64,000 bases of DNA from Strongylocentrotus droebachiensis (taxonomy: Eukaryota > Echinodermata > Echinoidea > Camarodonta > Strongylocentrotidae): the NCBI GenBank assembly GCA_035222895.1, contig JAVYIG010000889.1:1-64000 (forward strand), given 5' to 3'. A program made the translations under genes and the position numbers. Every line of letters begins with the position of its first letter. The first letter of the stretch is position 1. The notes under the pieces are model-generated. The model made no database searches, was not told the DNA's origin, and worked only from the letters and a program-made list of their open reading frames with translations. This document shows, in pieces, positions 62,601-64,000 of the stretch.

Positions 62601-62915
62601 ATGAGGCCTCCCTGGGTAAACATAAGTATTATAATATTTATAACTTACCGAGGCTAATGCATTGCCTATCATCCAAAAAATAGTAAGAGAAGATGAAGAA
62701 GCACAACGCTCTTGCTCTTGCTCAGCCTCAGAATTGTTATAATACTCCGACATCTTGGGTATGAATCGCCAGAATGAATTATATGTATACTTAGCAATAT
62801 TCCGTTGCAGCAGTTTCACACGCATGCGAATGTCATTATGAACATGCTTAATAGCGCGTTCAGTGACGTTGTTTACGGCGCATCGATACAGATCGTAAAA
62901 TTTGGCGCTAACCAT
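22368..62915 (-). CDS. STRA6: STRA6-like retinol transporter/receptor gene (16 exons recognised, two or more missing)
   Basis: Exons in transcription order: 62915-62649, 56259-56174, 50522-50386, 49592-49463, 48143-48101, 46918-46796, 44422-44346, 43874-43813, 34477-34416, 33809-33734, 32762-32687, 30648-30600, 29604-29508, 29031-28927, 23074-22934, 22525-22368. Where exons adjoin, donor and acceptor phases agree. STRA6 is a multi-pass plasma membrane protein that takes up retinol from its carrier. The reading matches my memory of vertebrate STRA6 from the first helix to the C-terminal RNRW...AYTLIRNPQL segment, including PVNFL, PGF...R...YQ, the W...ANEDG region and MAYRGYL...HPV. Two gaps break the phase chain: between 32687 and 30648 (needs 2 to 0) and between 28927 and 23074 (needs 2 to 1). 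The gene spans 40 kb because its introns are loaded with transposons, including the Ty3 element. Orthology is inferred without a database search. Confidence 0.8.
22934..23074 (-). CDS. STRA6: STRA6-like exon: YRGYL ... HPV region
   Basis: 141 nt, phase 1-1, with acceptor TATTCCCTAG and donor ATTGGAG|GTAAAC. It encodes YMAYRGYLTLEVSMTHPV, then TFCQLL, and a charged tail. It is the closest match in the gene to vertebrate YYTYRNFLKIEVSQSHP. Confidence 0.85.
24657..25244. mobile_element. Fold-back element with arms of about 230 bp
   Basis: GAGATACCCTACTATAACAT on the left pairs with its near-complement at 25215-25244. Long imperfect pairing continues inward through AATCATGACC and AAAAACGAAGAC to a loop near 24900-25010. 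No coding capacity. Confidence 0.65.
25250..26181 (+). mobile_element. 5'-truncated LINE, ORF2 C-terminus, 3' UTR and (TCAA)n tail
   Basis: The frame runs to TGA at 25770-25772 with KLKIIQNKMVRFINCSGPRT, YNTRNRRFNF and YNAIKHWNSLPNGVKE, a CR1/Jockey-like ORF2 end. The 3' UTR includes GGGACCCCACTGGAAATAAG and ends AATAAAAATCAATCAATCAA. Confidence 0.85.
26744..27059. mobile_element. MITE with arms of about 105 bp
   Basis: ATGACTGTACGCAGCGGGGG at 26744 pairs with its complement ending at 27059, and the arms also pair through CAGTTCCCACAAATA and the inner G/C runs. No transposase. Confidence 0.7.
27060..27130 (+). repeat. Degenerate tRNA-like SINE head
   Basis: AGTTCAGTGGCAAAGCAATGG resembles an A-box region and GGATCAAAACC a decayed B-box. 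Directly abuts the preceding MITE. Confidence 0.35.
27180..28245. mobile_element. Mariner-like MITE remnant split by another element
   Basis: GGACGTAGGTCCC and AGCAGTCACGCAAAACAAAC (27180-27308) match the complete copy at 33905-34203. The remaining end (AATTCCATAAATTGGGGTTAAC) resumes at 28185, after the insertion at 27309-28182. The outer left terminus is missing. Confidence 0.6.
27309..28182. mobile_element. Mariner-like MITE packed with TTGTTTAAA motifs
   Basis: CACTGTTAGAA and TTCTAACTGTG are inverted ends with TA on both sides (27307-27308, 28183-28184). The outer part of the 874-bp element carries more than a dozen TTGTTTAAA/TTTAAACAAC motifs in both orientations around a unique core near 27660-28020. 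Confidence 0.7.
28620..28680 (+). repeat. (AT)n microsatellite
   Basis: A run of TATATA at 28632-28660 in intronic AT-rich DNA. Confidence 0.7.
28927..29031 (-). CDS. STRA6: STRA6-like exon: late helix and NEDG loop
   Basis: 105 nt, phase 2-2, from CTCTTTCCAG to AACCT|GTAAGTG. It encodes VHLPMIVFLYIALRIFARCV and LLQANEDGALVLKN. A clean-looking plus-strand frame covers the same bases, but phase and homology support the minus strand. Confidence 0.75.
29100..29168 (+). repeat. (GA)n microsatellite
   Basis: An imperfect GAGAGA/GAAAGA tract just upstream (in gene direction) of the STRA6-like exon at 29031. Confidence 0.85.
29508..29604 (-). CDS. STRA6: STRA6-like exon: two hydrophobic stretches
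   Basis: 97 nt, phase 1-2, with acceptor TTTGTTTTCAG and donor AATACTG|GTATCT. It encodes FIILQIMLWAIFFGLSLLF and HYGLLLDLMREY, continuing the helix of the previous exon. Confidence 0.75.
29702..29833. mobile_element. Palindromic MITE
   Basis: Nearly perfect hairpin of 132 bp: GGTCCGAATTCACAAAGGAG pairs with its complement at the far end, with a loop around GACGCGTTTTGACGCG. The same outer sequence forms a shorter palindrome at 56649-56706. Confidence 0.8.
29943..30366. mobile_element. hAT-like G-tract element, exact 8-bp duplication
   Basis: Starts CAGGCGCGGATCCA and ends TGGATCCGCCCCTG. GTCCTGGC flanks both sides (29935-29942, 30367-30374). The interior has about three imperfect units of roughly 90 bp, each with TTTTCACATTTT-GGGTC, poly-C and TGAGCGA-ATATT. 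Confidence 0.85.
30600..30648 (-). CDS. STRA6: STRA6-like exon: helix start
   Basis: 49 nt, phase 0-1, between a T-rich acceptor ending TTTTAG and ATCTCTG|GTTAGT. It encodes VSALKFSGYTIAFLIS, matching vertebrate SFSAYQTAFIC. Confidence 0.7.
30744..30819 (+). repeat. 24-bp tandem repeat, about three copies
   Basis: GACCTAAAGGTCATTTGTACCAT repeats in tandem immediately before the GC-rich MITE. A related single unit lies near 4675. Confidence 0.8.
30820..31457. mobile_element. GC-rich MITE with TAA duplication, copy 1
   Basis: 638 bp, much richer in CG than its surroundings. The ends AGCTATGGTCA and TGACCATAGCT are inverted, and TAGCCTGCTCGG pairs with CCGAGCAGGCTA further in. TAA flanks both sides (30817-30819, 31458-31460). 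Confidence 0.75.
31458..31705 (+). repeat. Second half of the dispersed repeat seen at 4674-4945
   Basis: CATTAATGCACAGG, ACACAGGTGGAAGGATTC and ATTTGGGGGTCAT follow the order seen at 4745-4930. Confidence 0.6.
32067..32420 (+). mobile_element. LINE relic: ORF2 C-terminal end
   Basis: One frame gives a decayed HNLRSKQDRLPQ segment. After a frameshift it gives CVAPKLWNNIPLDIR, the usual end of CR1/L2-like ORF2. The ATC microsatellite that follows may be its tail. Confidence 0.65.
32438..32660 (+). repeat. (ATC)n microsatellite
   Basis: CATCAT repeats with GTC interruptions over about 220 bp; it creates isoleucine-only frames. Confidence 0.9.
32687..32762 (-). CDS. STRA6: STRA6-like exon: membrane helix
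   Basis: 76 nt, phase 1-2, from CTTTTCAG to CTACAG|GTAATG. It encodes FYASCILAFVIAVTNSLFTL and RNYR, parallel to the vertebrate helix ending MRSLVTHR. The next expected exon was not found. Confidence 0.75.
33734..33809 (-). CDS. STRA6: STRA6-like exon: extracellular loop
   Basis: 76 nt, phase 0-1, with acceptor AATTATACAG and donor TTACCTG|GTGAGT. It encodes TCAYYLAAWRPLLKEIDQHW. The mariner-like MITE at 33905 lies 96 bp upstream in the intron. Confidence 0.75.
33905..34203. mobile_element. Mariner-like MITE, complete copy
   Basis: 299 bp with inverted arms of about 80-90 bp, starting CACTGTTGGTCATAATGGTGG, and TA on both sides (33903-33904, 34204-34205). Reference copy for the partial ones at 18716 and 27180. 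Confidence 0.8.
34416..34477 (-). CDS. STRA6: STRA6-like exon: PGF helix
   Basis: 62 nt, phase 1-0, between CTTTTCAG and TATCAA|GTAGGT. It encodes FKYSTRIVCTVGLAVACVYQ, which aligns with the vertebrate helix ending in IYQ. Confidence 0.8.
34720..35063 (+). repeat. 5' LTR of the Ty3/Gypsy element
   Basis: 344 bp, beginning TGTGACGG and ending CGTCACA. It matches 43253-43596 base for base in my reading. Confidence 0.93.
35065..35081 (+). promoter_or_regulatory. Primer-binding site of the Ty3/Gypsy element
   Basis: TGGTGGCAGCGGCGGGA starts two bases after the LTR. The leading TGG pairs with a tRNA CCA end. The tRNA species was not identified. Confidence 0.7.
35195..35530 (+). repeat. 13-bp tandem repeat in the retrotransposon leader
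   Basis: About two dozen copies of GAGGTGCCAAGTT and a shorter variant GAGGTGCCAG. Where short units meet, AGGTGAGG is created several times; this resembles a 5' splice donor. The repeat yields long open frames on the minus strand rich in WHL and APQ, which I treat as artefacts. Confidence 0.85.
35574..36971 (+). pseudogene. gag: gag, interrupted by an in-frame stop
   Basis: The ATG at 35574 has a strong context (CACCATGG). The frame runs 286 codons to TAA at 36432-36434, then continues in the same frame for 178 codons to TAA at 36971. A coiled-coil-like N-terminus (35.58-35.72 kb) precedes a capsid-like region around 36160-36600. A CCHC zinc knuckle, CFNCNENGHFAREC (C-x2-C-x4-H-x4-C), lies near 36861. 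Gag packages the RNA in a cytoplasmic particle. A single base change probably created the internal stop. The end near 36971 is an artefact of the LINE insertion, because pol resumes compatibly after it. Confidence 0.85.
36966..38171 (+). mobile_element. 5'-truncated LINE inserted between gag and pol
   Basis: The frame enters just upstream of the RT active site (LYADDT at about 36999) and stays open to 37847. It includes KYLGINIDNELKW and the C-terminal RLRHIINESDLNLIY to IRNVTTLRSF part of a CR1/Jockey-like ORF2. A (GT)n run follows at 37861, then AATAAA and an (AAC)n tail at 38147-38171. Truncation inside RT and a simple-repeat tail are typical of target-primed insertion. No clear target duplication was found. 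Confidence 0.85.
38171..42073 (+). CDS. pol: pol polyprotein: protease, RT, RNase H, integrase
   Basis: The frame is open from the LINE tail. Methionine 38312 is probably not the native start, because the protease motif FLIDTGS (38267-38287) lies upstream of it. In order: aspartic protease; reverse transcriptase with YLDD at about 39551; RNase H with LDTDAS at about 39989; integrase HHCC zinc finger (HGG...GGHLG...CDLC) from about 40729; the DDE core (MDLVG, HTDQG, GLIERF); a GPY/F-type C-terminus (RWMGPYLV) near 41650; and a proline-aspartate-rich tail with three imperfect repeats. About 1300 codons without a stop. Enzyme order and motifs are those of Ty3/Gypsy elements. Cut off from gag here, it is unlikely to be expressed normally. 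Confidence 0.92.
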   Translation, partial: RLDDGRIVTLTPNEEPKQGLFVEGTIRSIKCRFLIDTGSTDTIVRTDMYYSIAKEQRPVLEQDNVRVQQVDGTPLDVLGVAWTEVKVGKTIFPVKVIFANIRNQVILGMDFLIPTAGVLDFFRLELILNGEHIRCLNQIGRSFLRRILVKETIEVQPGQETLAQGEIANCVDEMTGTAIIEPVAGGGELARHGLVLARSLVTAEADVLPLRLFNPGNNKITLRQGTMVGMISPAEVHESGERTENSGNDEVPSYLQDLLQRSLSNIDPKYHQAIKQCLVDFQDVFSSGSHDLGRTNAVRHHIETGNSRPIRQRLRRHPIVNQQEIDRQVKSLVQEGLIEPSDSPWAANVVLVTKKDGTKRLCVDYRGLNVATVKDAYPVPRIDETLDALGGAKWFSTLDLAAGYWQVALDNEAQDKSSFVVRGGLYKWKVMPFGLCNAPATFERLMEKVMAGLQWDILLIYLDDVIVFGRTVDEQIVRLRTTLARLREANLKLKPSKCNLFQQSVKYLGHIVSSEGITTDPAKVETIRNWPNPTCSKDVRSFLGLASYYRKFIRGFASIASPLHELTEKARRFEWNDECQRAFEELKECLIQAPILVCPLPEGDFLLDTDASQNGIGAVLSQIQEGEEKVVAYASKKLSRAERNYCVTRRELLAVVFYLKYFKQYLYGRKLTVRTDHASLQWLLNFKNPEGQLARWIEVIAAYKLTIHHRPGKKHVNADSLSRKPCSQCGLVDDTSDGEDTSTETDTPSEQVQFHCRAIIALPGVTREALREGQLEDDSMSWVLKAKEGRSCRPDWETIANSTAAKKTYWAQWDQLDCKQGVLCRKWETSDGACVKWKVILPRKYRKEYLEAIHGGTTGGHLGVTKTLSNVKQRVHWSGVSGDVRSFIRSCDLCARRKSPSKRARARLQQYEVGEPMERVAMDLVGPLPKTIHGNQWILVVGDYKSKWMEAYALPDARATTVAQKFVEEFVCRFGVPRELHTDQGTNFESQVFAEMCSLLGIRKTRTTAYNPKSDGLIERFNKTLINITAMLIEQSKKSREWDKCLPYATSAYRCTAQESTGESPNMLILGREVTLPIDLTMENPNYPSCDEPKTDYAEKLRQNLQQAHERASECLRKSARRQKRNYDRKTTTTNLKEGQFVWLYDHSKKKGVSPKLQLRWMGPYLVVTKISDVTFRIQLSRRSKAKVVHVDRLKLYTGEDLRAWEYRLRVPEEEFPFADSPNLSPEVIPEEISPASDETLSDDHQPQLDETPADDQPQLDENLPDDHQPGLDLPPDLPQTPVIESRYPRRRRKPPDFFY
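42131..42799 (+). CDS. ORF3: two-finger C2H2 protein in the env position
   Basis: 222 codons between pol and the 3' LTR. ATG 42131 lies five bases after a consensus acceptor, TTCTTCACAATTGCAG (AG at 42125-42126), so a spliced subgenomic mRNA is plausible. The N-terminus holds two C2H2 fingers, YKCRECLSTF...HRSLMRHIGENH (C-x2-C-x12-H-x4-H) and WNCKTCDYSS...RHVDGH (C-x2-C-x12-H-x3-H). A basic region, a serine/glutamate-rich acidic run and a conserved-looking C-terminal block (ITTTFIIEGRVVRTRKTKEF) follow. It has no signal peptide or membrane segment, so it is not an envelope protein. DNA or RNA binding is inferred. The frame is intact though gag and pol are damaged. I do not know a described element with this ORF. 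Confidence 0.8.
   Translation: MSKEWKKPEDLDGDRLYKCRECLSTFLYHRSLMRHIGENHRDGSRKWNCKTCDYSSTRRGNYERHVDGHRKDEQRTVSRRESSKEREPVGRGGERAKSPDRRCPETKRDDRDQPQENNTAIISVHPTPVPSIDSSRHARGKPLAMLKRAASQDEVVSSSSSASSSSEEAESGGEGATGNARTDRPVFKKARVEKRITTTFIIEGRVVRTRKTKEFFDRFIFV
43241..43252 (+). promoter_or_regulatory. Polypurine tract
   Basis: AGTGGGGGGTTG lies immediately before the 3' LTR, the usual position of the plus-strand primer. Confidence 0.65.
43253..43596 (+). repeat. 3' LTR of the Ty3/Gypsy element
   Basis: 344 bp, apparently identical to the 5' LTR and followed by the ATAT duplication. Confidence 0.93.
43813..43874 (-). CDS. STRA6: STRA6-like exon before the PGF motif
   Basis: 62 nt, phase 2-1, from AAATTCCAG to CCAG|GTAAAC. 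It encodes RNKSGGAATTLFRIIYPNIP; the split glycine starts the PGF motif continued in the next exon. The Ty3 element lies in the intron that follows. Confidence 0.75.
44346..44422 (-). CDS. STRA6: STRA6-like exon: cytosolic loop
   Basis: 77 nt, phase 0-2, with acceptor CCATCCAG and donor GGCAAG|GTAAGA. It encodes CEKQFEDTHYCIRVRYLLLP. Phases fit both neighbours. Confidence 0.65.
45009..45190 (+). repeat. (GAT/AAT)n microsatellite
   Basis: GATGATGAT and AATAATAAT runs give aspartate/asparagine frames on plus and isoleucine frames on minus. Confidence 0.85.
45392..45491. mobile_element. Short hAT-like G-tract element
   Basis: CAGTAGCGTACGCAGG...CCCGCGCCTG, flanked by CCTATACT and CATATACT (7 of 8 bases equal). 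Confidence 0.6.
45945..46700 (+). mobile_element. LINE endonuclease relic split by a MITE
   Basis: LSFININCRSLQHKCDAL (near 45957) is the start of a CR1-like endonuclease domain. SDNIFTNDSCHIYSGILLTD and ISDHYPVYNI (46530-46620) are its end. The GC-rich MITE at 46077 lies between; the middle of the domain is also missing. Confidence 0.75.
46077..46405. mobile_element. GC-rich MITE with TAA duplication, copy 2
   Basis: 329 bp, a shorter relative of 30820-31457 with the same AGTAGCCTGCTCGGCGGCCG and TGACCATAGCT ends, TAA on each side (46074-46076, 46406-46408). Confidence 0.75.
46796..46918 (-). CDS. STRA6: STRA6-like exon: membrane helix and basic juxtamembrane stretch
   Basis: 123 nt, phase 0-0, between CTCTTTTTAG and AATCAG|GTAACC. 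It encodes IPVVFSLIWLEIYFIRRIV followed by RMCRRFLTANQ, parallel to vertebrate [21 protein letters not shown]. Confidence 0.75.
47660..47760 (+). repeat. (TC)n / poly-C low-complexity tract
   Basis: CTCTCT runs around a poly-C block. Confidence 0.85.
48101..48143 (-). CDS. STRA6: STRA6-like micro-exon
   Basis: 43 nt, phase 2-0, with acceptor TTTATACAG and donor TTCGGG|GTGAGA. It gives W (split codon) and LAFTISKFITCPFG, closing a helix with a CP turn as in the vertebrate ECP segment. Its small size lowers confidence, but the phases are exact. Confidence 0.6.
48649..48728. repeat. Compact 80-bp hairpin
   Basis: ATTTAAACATATTTGTGG with CACCCAGTAAGATC pairs almost perfectly with the right arm, around an AATC-sized loop. 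The flanks share AGTAACACTCTT on both sides (48603 and 48731), which suggests an inserted or duplicated unit. Confidence 0.7.
48909..49446. mobile_element. MITE with TTAAAGGGAAAGTCCACCC-type ends
   Basis: Left AAAGGGAAAGTCCACCCTGA and right TGTCAGGGTAGATCTCTCTT are inverted, with AAACACAAATTGGCAA pairing further in. Arms of about 180 bp. A relative of its right arm occurs at 26410-26555. Confidence 0.6.
49463..49592 (-). CDS. STRA6: STRA6-like exon: TM3 region
   Basis: 130 nt, phase 1-2, from TTATTCACAG to AACTG|GTAAGT. It encodes YISICLVGLIFYPFPLCVSF and a second hydrophobic stretch, MNVFGLVYTT. Position and spacing match the GLFYYAALYYP helix of vertebrate STRA6. Confidence 0.8.
50386..50522 (-). 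CDS. STRA6: STRA6-like exon with PVNFL motif and TM2
   Basis: 137 nt, phase 2-1, between TTTTGTCAG and CAAAG|GTAAGG. It encodes PVNFLRNYDHRLAYLFSF and AMSGSVLQLFL. The PV[ND]FL entry to the second helix is one of the best STRA6 landmarks in this window. Confidence 0.8.
50590..50760 (+). repeat. (ATT)n and (ATC)n microsatellite
   Basis: Mixed trinucleotide runs next to the STRA6-like exon at 50386-50522. Confidence 0.85.
51467..52304 (-). pseudogene. LINE endonuclease domain, decayed
   Basis: In gene order: LLHINSRSLNRNFEYLENL, VIGVSETWLH, an in-frame stop, a GRRGGG-type loop, VIGLIYRPPD, YFLGDFNINF, STLIDNILSN, then a frameshift and SDHLPIFVI. This is the APE-type endonuclease of a CR1/L2-like LINE. 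No RT follows, so it is a fragment. Confidence 0.85.
52597..53094. mobile_element. hAT-like G-tract element, complete copy
   Basis: Starts CAGGCGCGTACGCAGG and ends CCTGCGTACGCCACTG. ATTGAAAC flanks it exactly (52589-52596, 53095-53102). 498 bp, consisting largely of poly-G, poly-C, poly-A and poly-T blocks. Confidence 0.85.
53400..53960 (+). pseudogene. LINE ORF2 C-terminal relic (L1/Tx1-like)
   Basis: WSTIFKRNLAHIRKNKLPEF and NLKLLFNLLPVTSNLSN resemble the region after RT in L1/Tx1-type elements. Stops and frameshifts follow after 53718. Confidence 0.6.
53961..55610. other. Intronic stretch without a recognised gene
   Basis: Contains a pyrimidine-rich tract at 54270-54430, a short ATCT run near 54680 and an imperfect inverted repeat around 55080-55170. 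No exon found. Confidence 0.35.
55611..55998. mobile_element. MITE with TTTAAAGGTAAAGACCAG ends
   Basis: TTTAAAGGTATAGACCAGTT on the left faces AACTGGTCTTTACCTTTAAA on the right. A related CATGCGATTGCAT-TGAA-GAAACG block lies near 45890. Confidence 0.6.
56174..56259 (-). CDS. STRA6: STRA6-like exon: TM1 and first cytosolic loop
   Basis: 86 nt, phase 0-2, with acceptor CTACTACAG and donor GTCTA|GTAAGTC. It completes the first helix with IVLIIFLTCF and adds a basic loop, VRRRHRPRLV. The vertebrate protein has a like-placed basic loop before PVDFL. Confidence 0.7.
56421..56620. mobile_element. Mutator-like hairpin MITE with 9-bp duplication
   Basis: TAGTCTAGTTCTGGACCC and GGGTCCAGAACTAGACTA are perfect inverted ends of a near-complete hairpin. 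CCAACTATG flanks both sides (56412-56420, 56621-56629). Nine-base duplications are typical of Mutator-like elements. Confidence 0.8.
56649..56706. repeat. Short palindrome of the 29702 MITE family
   Basis: AATTCACAAAGGAGGTTTGT followed directly by its complement: the two outer arms without the central loop of 29702-29833. Confidence 0.75.
57067..59876 (-). pseudogene. LINE with RT and C-terminal region, frameshifted
   Basis: In gene order: KNKPWFDKSCDLKRKKYL, RNNKACGVDNI, PDNYRGITLLSCVGKLF, EEQAGFRGNYSTMDHIF (59876-58917); after a frameshift GVRQGENLSPLLFAMYLNDF and LLYADDTIVMAES (58906-58454); then the connection and a C-terminal CSICN...DEFHYVLVCP zinc-like motif (58150-57422). A 3' tail of (CATTGT)n at 57067-57090 ends it. 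The endonuclease is missing. Subclass not certain. Confidence 0.85.
59735..60095. repeat. Mosaic of inverted fragments at the LINE 5' side
   Basis: ATATCTCGGTCTAGTTTGC (59741) and GCAAACTAGACCGAGATAT (59933) are inverted partners, as are GTCTTCATTAGACCGAAGTA (about 59798) and TACTTCGGTCTAATGAAGAC (59990). The pairs are in parallel order, so they do not form one simple hairpin. Confidence 0.6.
60313..61766. mobile_element. Mariner-like element with about 350-bp inverted ends
   Basis: CAGTGCGTCCC and GGGATGCACTG are the termini, with TA on each side (60311-60312, 61767-61768). The arms pair over about 350 bp, through GAGCACTGCTTACTTTTGTA and GTGAACAGGAATTGC. The interior has (ATCA)n-rich sequence and no transposase frame. 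Confidence 0.8.
62020..62173. mobile_element. Short hAT-like G-tract element, exact 8-bp duplication
   Basis: CAGGCACGTAGCCAGG...CTGGCTACGTGCCTG, flanked by CTCATGCG at 62012-62019 and 62174-62181. 154 bp. Confidence 0.85.
62182..62470 (+). repeat. SINE-like stretch with pol III box motifs
   Basis: CAGGTTCGATCC at about 62191 resembles a B box and is followed by a body like that at 7040-7345. A second tRNA-like pair, GTGTAGTGGTT and GGATCGAACC, lies near 62400-62436. Confidence 0.4.
62649..62915 (-). CDS. STRA6: STRA6-like exon 1: N-terminus and start of TM1
   Basis: The open frame ends at GCCTCG|GTAAGT in phase 0, matching the next exon. An ATG at 62753 (A at -3) gives a short polar N-terminus with an NNS glycosylation site before the hydrophobic SLTIFWMIGNALAS. 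The upstream in-frame ATG at 62915 would add 54 residues. I favour 62753, because vertebrate STRA6 has a short glycosylated extracellular head. Confidence 0.6.
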
Positions 62916-63192
62916 AGAATTTAACTATGCTGGGGGTGCCATGCCACGCGTGTGCGTGCTTTGCCCCAATAAGGAGTTTACAGTTAACGAGCGGACGTCT
63001 GTGACGTCATTGTGTCAGGGGTCAGCTGTACACGCGCACTCCGGACGCAATGCGTGCGTCGAAGTTGTTACGTAAGCTATGCGTATAAAACGTGTGTATA
63101 TTCTATGGATATCTCTTTGACGGTCGCTGTATTTCTGTTCGAGTTTCGAATTTTTTCGAGTTCGAATTTTTTGGCGCCGAACTTGTGAAAAT
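62916..63192. promoter_or_regulatory. Candidate divergent promoter between the STRA6-like exon 1 and the SAP-motif ORF
   Basis: The stretch is GC- and CpG-rich in an otherwise AT-rich window. It holds a perfect CRE palindrome TGACGTCA at 63002-63009 and a TATAAAA box at 63084-63090 facing right. The left-facing gene begins within 0-160 bases. Function is inferred from motifs only. Confidence 0.4.
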
Positions 63193-63196
63193 ATGG

Positions 63197-63304
63197 ATGA
63201 CGAATCGAAGGTGTCTTTGGAATATGCAACGATTGAAGAACTTTGTCAGAGAAAGAAACGTGCCAGTTTCACGTCGGAAAGAAGAGCTCGTAGCATTTTT
63301 ATAA
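63197..63304 (+). CDS. Small SAP-motif reading frame, possibly exon 1 of a gene or transposon ORF
   Basis: The 35 codons contain LKNFVRERNVPVSRRKEELV, the helix-turn-helix pattern of a SAP DNA-binding motif; such N-terminal SAP motifs are common in invertebrate transposon proteins. An ATG in a better Kozak context (63193) opens a different frame over the same bases. A TATA box lies about 107 bp upstream. It could be a frameshifted relic, since the frame stops immediately after the motif. Confidence 0.4.
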   Translation: MTNRRCLWNMQRLKNFVRERNVPVSRRKEELVAFL

Positions 63305-63639
63305 TTCTACCATTTCCTTCCTACAATTCCTTATGTTATTCTTTGTTTTTCCTTTTATCACCTTCTTCTATGTTATTTATTGTTTGTATTATTTTATTAT
63401 TTTCTCTTTCTCTCTGTCCTTATGTTATTCTTCGTTCTATATCCTTGTCTGAATTTCAAAAATATTCTTTGTCTACTCCCTTTTCTACTACGTCCTCTTC
63501 CTTTCTCTCCTCTCTTTTTTTTGGGCGGTGTTTTTTGGGGGGACCACCCTACCGCCCCCCCCCCCTGGATACGCGCCTGCGGTCAGATGAACATAATGTT
63601 GATACCTTGTCCGCCCCCGGAAACTCAGGGGTTTAAGGC

Positions 63640-64000
63640 AATAATTTACAGTCAGATTAGCATTCAGGGGTCCGCCTAAGGGCTCTAAGCGGGGTCCAGG
63701 GGGCAGAGCCCCGGAAGTTCAGGGGTTTTAGGCATTTAATTACGGTCAGATGAGCATTATTTTGATACCTAATTGTGACATTGGCAGGTCACTAATTGGC
63801 GTGGGGGTTCAGGGGACGGAACCCCGGAAGCCCAAGGGTTTTAGGCACTCAATTACGGTCAGATGTGTATCAAGGGGCCCGCCTTAGGGCCCTTGATTGG
63901 GTCAAGGGGGCAGAGCCCCCGGAAGCTCAGGGGTTTTAGGCGTGGTAAGATTAGCATTTCAATGTATTTTGTGACACTGGAAGGACACTATTTGGCGTGG
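63640..64000 (-). repeat. Array of the GC-rich repeat, right window edge
   Basis: Three or so tandem, reverse-orientation units of the repeat seen at 1-180, each with CCGGGG...CAGAGCCCC and CAATTACGGTCAGAT landmarks. It runs off the window. Confidence 0.75.

Noticed and set aside
63540-63580. Another complete hAT-like element ending CCTGGATACGCGCCTG
   Set aside because: Only one terminus is visible; no matching left end or duplication was found.

Overview
The window is metazoan genomic DNA: AT-rich, dense in transposons and simple repeats, with short exons joined by GT-AG introns. An invertebrate deuterostome, most likely an echinoderm such as a sea urchin or sea cucumber, is suggested by an NLR gene with Death and NACHT domains, a single STRA6-like gene, Ty3/Gypsy and CR1/L2-like elements, and many MITEs. 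The species cannot be fixed from the sequence.

Two multi-exon host genes can be read by joining exons by eye, with matching codon phases. (1) Plus strand, 5878..14040: a nine-exon NLR-type gene. Its exons encode a Death-like domain, one transmembrane helix, one EGF-like domain, a NACHT NTPase and three repeated leucine-rich modules. All exon lengths add up to one 1068-residue frame. The transmembrane and EGF exons are symmetric phase 1-1 cassettes, so skipping them would give an ordinary cytosolic Death-NACHT-LRR receptor. (2) Minus strand, 62915 down to 22368: a STRA6-like vitamin A (retinol) transporter/receptor spread over 40 kb, with 16 exons recognised. At least two internal exons were not found.

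The first STRA6-like exon lies back to back with a CpG-rich, TATA- and CRE-containing stretch and a small SAP-motif reading frame (62.9-63.3 kb). The STRA6-like introns hold most of the mobile DNA. The largest piece is a Ty3/Gypsy LTR retrotransposon at 34720..43596, with LTRs that look identical, a 4-bp target duplication, gag, pol, and an unusual third ORF encoding a two-finger C2H2 protein in the env position. This copy is broken by an in-frame stop in gag and by a 5'-truncated LINE inserted between gag and pol.

Other elements with readable ends include a Transib-like element (CACAGTG termini, CGCCG duplication), several hAT-like G-tract elements with exact or near-exact 8-bp duplications, Harbinger-like, mariner-like and Mutator-like MITEs, a tRNA-derived SINE family, fold-back elements, LINE relics of several types, and a 26-bp minisatellite array at 17.9-18.7 kb. 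Both ends of the window carry copies of one GC-rich repeat, in opposite orientation. No rRNA, CRISPR or convincing functional tRNA gene was seen.
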